Made by a program: the position numbers and the translations under genes. A DNA stretch of 20,690 bases, from NCBI GenBank assembly GCA_900765525.1, contig CAAFRY010000027.1, forward strand, positions 1-20,690. Direction: 5' to 3'. Origin of the DNA: an uncultured Blautia sp. GTDB taxonomy: Bacteria > Bacillota > Clostridia > Lachnospirales > Lachnospiraceae. This document shows, piece after piece, positions 14,904 to 20,690 of the stretch. Under the pieces are notes generated by a model that saw only the letters and a list, made by a program, of their open reading frames with translations, had not been told where the DNA came from and ran no database searches. The first letter of the stretch is position 1. Each line of letters begins with the position of its first letter.

Positions 14904-15708
14904 AGTCTGTAATACCTGTTTCAAACACATCTTTTATTTTTTCTGCAATCTGCTCCAGCTTCTGGCTTCTTCGGCCCAGTATCCGCACAGCTAAGTCACC
15001 GCCTGACAAGCGGGTCACACCGCCGTCAATTTCCGGTTCCTTATCCAGAATATCCCAAATGGCATCCTGCATTTTCTCAGCATGGCGGCTTAGAAAAATA
15101 TTGGCCATGTGGGTGAACCCCTCATAAAATCCCAGGCCTTCCATTGGCATTTTCTCCGGCTCATAGCAGGTATTATCCAGGTATATGAGCCGGTTATTTC
15201 TGTAAATCTCTACTCTGGAAGCAAAACGTCTATATGCAAAGCGCTCCTGGGAAGCGCTTCTGCCGCAGGTTATTACCTCCATCAGAAACAGACGGGAGCT
15301 TACATCTTCAAGATAAATTTCCATGTGGCTGTCAAAAGCTGAGTCTTTATAGGGAATGACCGGCTGGGGATAATAATAAAAACAGCCTCCTGCGTCCACC
15401 TGGGCTTCTATATGACGGAATGCATTTCCTTCTTTCATTTTATGGATTTTTTCAAAGGACTGGGACAGCATCTCCAACTTTGCGTCCTTTTTGATATGAA
15501 AAGAAAACTCCTGCCGGTCCCCTTCCATAATTCCTGCTGAAGCACATAAGGGCATAACAGAAATGCCGCCGTCAGGTCTGGGAAAAGGGGACATTACTTT
15601 ATAAGGCGCAGTAAAGGACAGGTCTTCTATTACGGTTTTATCCTTGTCCACTCCTGCTGTTATGGAAATTCTGGAGATTTTTCCGAATTTATTCTCTGCC
15701 AAATTCAT
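14902..15708 (-). CDS. ureD: Urease accessory protein UreD
   Basis: UreD (UreH in some species) is the scaffold that binds apo-urease and recruits UreF and UreG for nickel insertion. The 268-residue product is of the usual length and is mostly beta-strand. Recognisable family stretches are LSFTAPYKVMSPF, VMPLCASAGIMEGDR and YYPQPVIPYKDSAF. It lacks metal-binding motifs, as is normal. It lies 10 bp after ureG and is the last gene of the operon, ending at a probable terminator. Confidence 0.93.
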   Translation of the reverse strand: MNLAENKFGKISRISITAGVDKDKTVIEDLSFTAPYKVMSPFPRPDGGISVMPLCASAGIMEGDRQEFSFHIKKDAKLEMLSQSFEKIHKMKEGNAFRHIEAQVDAGGCFYYYPQPVIPYKDSAFDSHMEIYLEDVSSRLFLMEVITCGRSASQERFAYRRFASRVEIYRNNRLIYLDNTCYEPEKMPMEGLGFYEGFTHMANIFLSRHAEKMQDAIWDILDKEPEIDGGVTRLSGGDLAVRILGRRSQKLEQIAEKIKDVFETGITD

Positions 15709-15718
15709 TCCGCCTTTC

Positions 15719-16327
15719 TTACAAATCCTCTAAAAGGACATTCTTCTTAATCCAGGCTGCCACATCATCCACATTTACATCATCCCGGATATTGGTAAAA
15801 ATAAAGGGGCGCTGGTTTCGCATTTTCTTTGAATCCCGTTCCATAACCTCTAAGCTGGCCCCTACATAAGGAGCTAAATCGATTTTATTGATAACAAGTA
15901 AATCCGAACGGGTGATTCCCGGACCTCCTTTTCTTGGAATTTTATCCCCTTCCGCCACATCAATGACAAAAATAGTAGCATCTACCAGCTCCGGGCTAAA
16001 GGTTGCAGACAGATTGTCACCGCCGCTTTCTATAAAAAGCAGCTGAATGTCCGGAAAACGTTCCATCATTTCATCCACTGCTTCCAGATTCATGGAAGCG
16101 TCTTCCCGAATAGCCGTATGGGGACAGCCTCCGGTCTCCACACCAATAATACGCTCTACAGGCAGAACACTGTTCTTAGCCAGAAATTGAGCATCCTCTT
16201 TGGTATAAATATCGTTGGTAATAACGCCGATACTATAATCTGAAGCCATTTTTCTTGACAAAGCTTCAATCAGGGCCGTTTTACCGGAACCTACCGGTCC
16301 GGCCACACCAATTTTAACATATGACAT
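15719..16327 (-). CDS. ureG: Urease accessory GTPase UreG
   Basis: UreG is the SIMIBI-class GTPase that delivers nickel to urease. The product has 202 residues. The P-loop GPVGSGKT is at 10-17, the nickel-binding CPH motif at 68-70 in [24 protein letters not shown] near 94-102, and the NKID guanine motif later. The ATG at 16327 is preferred over the GTG at 16333, since GAGGTG lies 5 bases before it. It is separated from ureF by a 105-bp gap, the widest in the operon, and lies 10 bp before ureD. Confidence 0.96.
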   Translation of the reverse strand: MSYVKIGVAGPVGSGKTALIEALSRKMASDYSIGVITNDIYTKEDAQFLAKNSVLPVERIIGVETGGCPHTAIREDASMNLEAVDEMMERFPDIQLLFIESGGDNLSATFSPELVDATIFVIDVAEGDKIPRKGGPGITRSDLLVINKIDLAPYVGASLEVMERDSKKMRNQRPFIFTNIRDDVNVDDVAAWIKKNVLLEDL

Positions 16328-16432
16328 AAACACACCTCACATTCATAATAATGCCTGGGCCAGCAACCTCCCCTGCATGAATACATGTACAGAAACAGGA
16401 CAAGCAAGACAGTACGACCGCCAAGGACTCTG

Positions 16433-17131
16433 TCAGGACATGTACAGCCTGGAATAAAGCCGTTCATGCTGGATTCCCCGAATATCAAATCCCGGCGCAG
16501 AAAGGCCCAGATTTTTCTCTGATAGTCTCATAACTGTCTCTATAAGCTCCGGAAACAGTTCATAACAGCCGCATAAAAGCTTCTGTCCCACGCTTTGGCT
16601 GAGGGGAATGGATTTTACACAGTTTGTCACCATAGCCGATGTCTGGGCATAAAGATAATGGGCCAGAACCTCCTGCAGTGGAAGGTTCAGGGAAGCACAA
16701 AACACACCGTAAACACAGCAGTGAGCAATAGATTTTTGTCTGCGGGCTTCCAGATATTGTCCCCAGATTTCCGTCTTTTCTATAGAAAGCTGGGCAATGG
16801 TCTTTGCAAAACGGGAGCCCATTTTCCGGGAGGCTTCCCGCTGTTCCATGGGTATCCTGATAGCTTCCATAAGGTCTTCCAGTTTGTTCAGCGCCTCTAA
16901 ATCCTCTTCTTTTGCCCTTTCATAAGCAAGTCTGACTGTCAGAAAATCGGTATAAAGCAGACTCCATCCAAGCTTATTCCGAATATATTCACCAGCCGTT
17001 TTTTCATCATGAACAGTGCCTTTTTGAATATAGGTTTCCAGTCCCTGTGAATGGGAATAGCCCCCGATGGGAAAAAGAGCATCATTCACCTGAAGCAGAT
17101 AAAATTGTTGTATTTGTTCTCGTTTATCCAT
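16433..17131 (-). CDS. ureF: Urease accessory protein UreF
   Basis: UreF bridges UreD and UreG and controls GTP use during nickel insertion. The 232-residue product is all-helical. Typical stretches are NDALFPIGGYSHSQGLETYI near the N-terminus and the C-terminal HERLYSRLYMS, the usual family ending, so the protein is complete. It lies 9 bp after ureE. The 10-base string ACATGTACAG in its last codons (16438-16447) recurs 55 bp further on, in the gap before ureG (16383-16392). Confidence 0.95.
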   Translation of the reverse strand: MDKREQIQQFYLLQVNDALFPIGGYSHSQGLETYIQKGTVHDEKTAGEYIRNKLGWSLLYTDFLTVRLAYERAKEEDLEALNKLEDLMEAIRIPMEQREASRKMGSRFAKTIAQLSIEKTEIWGQYLEARRQKSIAHCCVYGVFCASLNLPLQEVLAHYLYAQTSAMVTNCVKSIPLSQSVGQKLLCGCYELFPELIETVMRLSEKNLGLSAPGFDIRGIQHERLYSRLYMS

Positions 17132-17140
17132 AGCAGCACC

Positions 17141-17620
17141 TCAGTGATGATGGTTGTGGATAGATGCGGAAATCCTCCGGTCAAAATCTAATTTTTCCAT
17201 CTTTTTTTCTACTTTTACTCCATGAATTTTAGAAAGCATCTGCATCATAGGCTCATTATAAACGGTGATAAATGTTCCCGACTCATCTCCCCAAAACAGC
17301 GGGGCATGGCGGTTTCCAATCTCATAGCAGACTTTTGCCGCCATATGATGATGTTTTGGCTCTATACTGATTTTAATCACCTCACAAGGGGGTGTCTTCA
17401 CGGCTATGATTAACTGGCTGTCCTGGTACAATATATCTCCCTGGAAAAGCCCCCTGGACAGAATAGAATCCTCCATACGAATACCTACTTCTCTGCCAGT
17501 ATCTGTTGTTTTTCTATGTATCTTTTTGAAGGCTTCATGCCATTCAATATCCACGTATTCTATGGTCTTTCCTGCAGTGTCTGTATCTGATAATTTTCCA
17601 AGAATTTGTTCACACAGCAT
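17141..17620 (-). CDS. ureE: Urease accessory nickel chaperone UreE
   Basis: UreE binds nickel and hands it to UreG. The product has 159 residues with an N-terminal peptide-binding domain and a C-terminal ferredoxin-like metal domain. The conserved GNRHAPLFW (102-110) supplies the dimer-interface ligand H105. A further HHH is at 90-92. The C-terminus ends in HNHHH (155-159), a short version of the histidine tail that stores nickel in Klebsiella. It lies 27 bp after ureI and 9 bp before ureF. Confidence 0.94.
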   Translation of the reverse strand: MLCEQILGKLSDTDTAGKTIEYVDIEWHEAFKKIHRKTTDTGREVGIRMEDSILSRGLFQGDILYQDSQLIIAVKTPPCEVIKISIEPKHHHMAAKVCYEIGNRHAPLFWGDESGTFITVYNEPMMQMLSKIHGVKVEKKMEKLDFDRRISASIHNHHH

Positions 17621-17647
17621 TTTCTTCTCCTTTATTCTTCTATGATT

Positions 17648-18154
17648 CTACCACAGGCCCAGAAGAAGCATGACCCCTGGAATCCAGGCAGTCACCACGC
17701 CTTCAAACACCTGAAGACAGGGTACAAATTTTCCCAGTTTTTTCCCTATAATATCTTCTACAAAAGCAGTTCCCCAAAGCACTGCCCACAAATACCAGAT
17801 GGCCGCCCAGCGTATATCGGCAGTTATTCCCAATGCTATGCTTCCGGTAAATCCTTCTATTGTTCCGAAAATCACAGCATTCACAGCCACAAAGGTCGAG
17901 AACCAGGCAAAGGGAATGGGGCTTAAATTCAGTATCTTGGTAAACGCAACAAACAAATAAGTAAAGCCAAATAAAAGGCCGGTGCCCGCAGCGTAATAAT
18001 TGCCCTGGACCAGACTGACAAAATTGATAAACACAGAAAGACCCCCTGTGAGTATGTTCATCACAGCCGCTGATTTGCCATCCACTTTATAGAGTGTGCA
18101 CATACCGTTGTTAATCAATACAATACCTACAAATAAAAGGCATACTCCTAACAT
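17648..18154 (-). CDS. ureI: UreI/AmiS-family urea channel
   Basis: This is a 168-residue membrane protein with six predicted helices, lacking the long periplasmic loop of Helicobacter pylori UreI (195 residues). Family features include the N-terminal GIVLINNGM, the loop LSPIPFAWFSTFVAVNA, and WYLWAVLWGTAFVE near the middle-to-late part. The family forms hexameric urea or amide channels. The protein contains no histidine, so the histidine-based acid gating known in H. pylori cannot operate in the same way. A very strong AGGAGGAG site precedes the ATG. It lies between ureC and ureE instead of before ureA, after an 87-bp gap that contains a hairpin. Confidence 0.9.
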   Translation of the reverse strand: MLGVCLLFVGIVLINNGMCTLYKVDGKSAAVMNILTGGLSVFINFVSLVQGNYYAAGTGLLFGFTYLFVAFTKILNLSPIPFAWFSTFVAVNAVIFGTIEGFTGSIALGITADIRWAAIWYLWAVLWGTAFVEDIIGKKLGKFVPCLQVFEGVVTAWIPGVMLLLGLW

Positions 18155-18177
18155 AATAACTCCTCCTCATATGAGAT

Positions 18178-18216
18178 GAGGCTGCCTCAGTCAATGGTCA
18201 ACACTGGGACAGCCCC
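18178..18216 (-). repeat. Hairpin between ureC and ureI
   Basis: 18178-18191 pairs with 18203-18216 in a 14-bp stem with two G-T pairs and one mismatch around an 11-base loop. A nested alternative, TGAGG-CTG-CCTCA, is at 18177-18189. On the minus strand no T-run follows, so it is not a full terminator. It may process or stabilise the ureABC part of the mRNA, or lower expression of the downstream genes. The outer GGGGCTGT/ACAGCCCC edge recurs at 29-84 and 3228-3286. Confidence 0.6.
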
Positions 18217-18241
18217 ATTTATCTTTTGATTTTTCTGCCGG

Positions 18242-19963
18242 CTAAAACAGGCTGTACATCTGGGTCAGCGGCAGTTTATCCGCAGGCTTTGAAGTAACGG
18301 TTTCTCCGTCTACCGTAACCTCATAAGTCTCTGAATCTACGGTAATTTCCGGTGTCCTGTCGTTGTATACCATATCCTTTTTGCTGATACTTCTGCAGCC
18401 CTTTACCGGCACTACGGTTTTCTCCAAACCATAAGCAGCCTTCACATCCGCTTCCATTGCTGCCTGAGAAACAAAGGTAAGGCAGGCAGCATATTTGGCC
18501 TTTCCGTGAGCCCCGAACATAGGCTGATACAATACAGGCTGGGTAGTGGGAATTGAGGCATTGGCATCTCCCATCTTAGAAGCGATTATCATTCCACCCT
18601 TGATGATAATATCCGGTTTTGCGCCGAAAAATGCAGGATTCCACAATACCAAATCAGCAAATTTCCCTGTCTCCACAGAGCCTACATACTGGGAAATACC
18701 GTGGGTAATTGCCGGGTTGATGGTATATTTGGAAATATAGCGTTTTACACGATAATTATCATTTCCTGTACCCTCATCCTCCGGAAGGGCCCCCCGCTCA
18801 TCCTTCATCTTGCTGGCTGTCTGCCAGGTACGGGTGATAACTTCACCTACACGTCCCATGGCCTGAGAGTCAGAACTCATCATACTGAAAACTCCCATGT
18901 CATGGAGTACATCCTCTGCAGCGATAGTCTCAGGACGGATACGGGAATCGGCAAAGGCTACATCCTCCGGAATTTTCTTATCCAAATGGTGGCAGACCAT
19001 CAGCATATCCAAATGCTCGTCTAAGGTATTCACTGTATAAGGCATGGTAGGATTTGTAGAGGAAGGAAGCACGTTAGGCGCAGCGGCAGCCCGGATAATA
19101 TCCGGTGCATGTCCTCCTCCCGCACCTTCTGTATGGTATGTATGAATAGTCCTTCCTCCAATAGCTGCCAGGGTATCCTCCACACAGCCCCCTTCATTCA
19201 GGGTATCTGTATGAATAGCCACCTGTACGTCATATTCATCAGCTACATTCAGGCAGTGGTTAATAACTGCCGGGGTTGCACCCCAGTCCTCATGAATTTT
19301 CAATCCCATAGCGCCGGCTTTTACCTGTTCTGCTAAAGGAGCTTCGTCCGAGCAGTTTCCTTTTCCCAAAAATCCCAGGTTCATAGGATATTCTTCTGCT
19401 GCTTTCAGCATCATTTCCAGATTCCAGAGGCCAGGAGTACAGGTAGTGGCATTGGTTCCGTCTGCCGGTCCTGTGCCGCCTCCAATCATAGTAGTTACAC
19501 CGCTGTACAGTGCACAATCTATCTGCTGGGGACTGATAAAATGGATATGGGTATCTATACCTCCTGCGGTTACAATCATTCCCTCTCCTGCCAGTGCTTC
19601 TGTGGAAGCGCCTACTGTCATTCCGGGAGTTACACCGTCCATAATATCCGGATTGCCTGCCTTTCCAATGCCTGCAATTTTCCCGTTTTTGATTCCTATA
19701 TCAGCTTTGACTATTCCTGTAGAATCTACAATCAGGGCATTGGTAATGACTAAATCCAAGTCCCCGTCTCTGCTGGTGGTCTTTACGGATTGTCCCATGC
19801 CGTCACGGATGGTTTTTCCTCCGCCAAATTTAATTTCGTCACCATAAGTGGTATAGTCTTTTTCTACTTCTATTACTAAACTGGTATCTGCCAGCCGTAC
19901 CTTATCCCCTGTTGTAGGGCCGTACATCATTGCATATTTTTCACCGGAAATTTTTACACTCAT
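18242..19963 (-). CDS. ureC: Urease subunit alpha (catalytic)
   Basis: UreC holds the two-nickel active site that splits urea to ammonia and carbamate. The product has 573 residues, normal length. All key residues are present with a constant +5 offset to the Klebsiella numbering: H139 and H141 (DTHIHF), the carbamylated lysine K222 and H224 (GLKIHEDWG), H251 (HTDTLNEGG), H277, the flap pair C324-H325 (MVCHHL) and D365. A strong GGAGG precedes the ATG, 13 bp after ureB. The enzyme should be active once nickel is loaded. Confidence 0.98.
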   Translation of the reverse strand: MSVKISGEKYAMMYGPTTGDKVRLADTSLVIEVEKDYTTYGDEIKFGGGKTIRDGMGQSVKTTSRDGDLDLVITNALIVDSTGIVKADIGIKNGKIAGIGKAGNPDIMDGVTPGMTVGASTEALAGEGMIVTAGGIDTHIHFISPQQIDCALYSGVTTMIGGGTGPADGTNATTCTPGLWNLEMMLKAAEEYPMNLGFLGKGNCSDEAPLAEQVKAGAMGLKIHEDWGATPAVINHCLNVADEYDVQVAIHTDTLNEGGCVEDTLAAIGGRTIHTYHTEGAGGGHAPDIIRAAAAPNVLPSSTNPTMPYTVNTLDEHLDMLMVCHHLDKKIPEDVAFADSRIRPETIAAEDVLHDMGVFSMMSSDSQAMGRVGEVITRTWQTASKMKDERGALPEDEGTGNDNYRVKRYISKYTINPAITHGISQYVGSVETGKFADLVLWNPAFFGAKPDIIIKGGMIIASKMGDANASIPTTQPVLYQPMFGAHGKAKYAACLTFVSQAAMEADVKAAYGLEKTVVPVKGCRSISKKDMVYNDRTPEITVDSETYEVTVDGETVTSKPADKLPLTQMYSLF

Positions 19964-19976
19964 ATTCGTCTCCTCC

Positions 19977-20336
19977 TTACAGAAAGCCCTTTAATTTCGC
20001 TGTATCCATGGATGTGGGTTTTGTGTCATCATTTGTCTGGGCACGTGTCAAATCATTTAAGCCAAATACTCTTTTCCGTCCTCCCATTTCCACCAGCTGC
20101 ACTTCCTTTTCCTCTCCAGGTTCAAAGCGGACAGAGGTACCGGAGGGAATATCCAGATGATAGCCGTAGGCTGCTTCACGGTCAAAGGATAAGCACTTGT
20201 TCGTTTCAAAAAAATGATAATGAGAGCCTACCTGTACCGGTCTGTCCCCTTTATTTGCTACCAGAATGGTTACTGTTTTTTTCCCCTGGTTTAATGTAAT
20301 TTCTCGGTCTGAAAACATAATTTCTCCTATTTTCAT
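19977..20336 (-). CDS. ureB: Urease subunit beta
   Basis: This 119-residue structural subunit combines with UreA and UreC. Recognisable stretches are [21 protein letters not shown] (about 46-66) and [19 protein letters not shown] (about 85-103). It is a little longer than the Klebsiella subunit, as in many Gram-positive ureases. It is a separate gene, not fused to UreA as in Helicobacter. It lies 15 bp after ureA and 13 bp before ureC. Confidence 0.97.
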   Translation of the reverse strand: MKIGEIMFSDREITLNQGKKTVTILVANKGDRPVQVGSHYHFFETNKCLSFDREAAYGYHLDIPSGTSVRFEPGEEKEVQLVEMGGRKRVFGLNDLTRAQTNDDTKPTSMDTAKLKGFL

Positions 20337-20351
20337 TGCTATTACCTCCTC

Positions 20352-20654
20352 TTATTGAATAGGATTATGTACGGTTACCAGTTTGGTTCCGTCAGGAAAT
20401 GTAGCTTCCACCTGTACCTCTCCAATCATGTCTGCAACACCGTCCATCACATCCTCTTTGGTCAGAATCTTTGTTCCAAGCTGCATCAATTCCACCACTG
20501 TTTTTCCGTCACGGGCCAGCTCCAACAGTTCAGAACTGATATAGGCCAGAGCCTCCGGGTAGTTCAGTTTCAGCCCTCTTTCTTTCCTCTCTTTGGCCAG
20601 ATTGCCAGCCATATGGAGCATCAATTTTTCCTGTTCTTTTGGGGTTAGCTTCAT
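20352..20654 (-). CDS. ureA: Urease subunit gamma
   Basis: The 100-residue gamma subunit has the usual length. Typical stretches are [17 protein letters not shown] at the start, [16 protein letters not shown] in the middle, and [18 protein letters not shown] at the end. It is the first urease gene read within the window. AAAGGAGG lies 6 bases before the ATG at 20654. Only 36 bases upstream are visible, so the promoter and any preceding gene (such as a nickel transporter) cannot be seen. Confidence 0.97.
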   Translation of the reverse strand: MKLTPKEQEKLMLHMAGNLAKERKERGLKLNYPEALAYISSELLELARDGKTVVELMQLGTKILTKEDVMDGVADMIGEVQVEATFPDGTKLVTVHNPIQ

Positions 20655-20690
20655 AATAGTCCTCCTTTGGTAAATAGCATAGGAAATCCC

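Noticed and set aside
16291..16488. 65-codon minus-strand frame across the ureF-ureG gap
   Set aside because: It runs through the ends of both genes in another frame and has no ribosome site. UreF already ends with its usual family C-terminus, so no frameshifted extension is needed.
20655..20690. Promoter of the urease operon
   Set aside because: Only the ribosome site is visible in these 36 bases. No -10 or -35 pair could be supported.

Overview
The window reads as a chromosomal segment of an anaerobic Firmicute, most likely a gut Lachnospiraceae member (Blautia/Ruminococcus-like). The clues are protein style, strong AGGAGG-type ribosome binding sites, moderate GC content, a clostridial-type anaerobic sulfite reductase operon, a small DUF6472-like protein, and oxygen-sensitive radical SAM and multi-FeS enzymes. 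The genus is inferred. No rRNA, tRNA, CRISPR array, transposase, phage gene or replication origin was seen.

Left part (1-3300). Two tandem minus-strand terminators follow an anaerobic sulfatase-maturating radical SAM enzyme (minus). Divergent from it, with back-to-back promoters, is an AraC-type regulator (plus). Then comes nagB, glucosamine-6-phosphate deaminase, with its own near-consensus promoter and a perfect 20-bp bidirectional terminator. The grouping suggests use of (sulfated) host amino sugars, but no sulfatase is present.

Middle part (3330-10764, all minus). Eight tightly packed genes are read from right to left: a GreA-family elongation factor, a Na/Pi cotransporter with a PhoU domain, a PhoB/PhoR-like two-component pair, a 62-residue cysteine-rich protein, a MacB/LolD-type ABC ATPase, proA and a CPBP membrane protease. 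Spacings are from about 36 bp down to overlaps, so it is probably one transcript. It starts from a promoter near 10886-10915. The ABC ATPase has no permease next to it, and proA has no proB.

Regulatory island (10765-11296). This 532-bp gap carries the minus-strand promoter, two diverged copies of a hairpin repeat, a perfect 15-bp palindrome with a GAGA loop, an 11-bp inverted repeat, and a CRP-type operator (GTGA-N6-TCAC). The operator abuts the promoter of a Crp/Fnr-family gene.

Sulfite operon (11297-14773, plus). The Crp/Fnr regulator is followed by asrA, asrB and asrC, which together form the NADH-dependent siroheme sulfite reductase that makes sulfide. The regulator has CRP-type recognition-helix residues (R-E-x-x-x-R) that match the GTGA half-sites upstream, and it lacks an FNR-like N-terminal cysteine cluster.

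Urease operon (14902-20654, minus). The order is ureA, ureB, ureC, ureI, ureE, ureF, ureG, ureD. It encodes the three structural subunits, a urea channel and all four nickel-insertion chaperones. UreC keeps every nickel ligand and catalytic residue. The channel gene sits between ureC and ureE, preceded by a hairpin, and the channel protein contains no histidine at all. The urease promoter and any nickel transporter lie outside the window. The asr and ure operons converge at 14774-14901.
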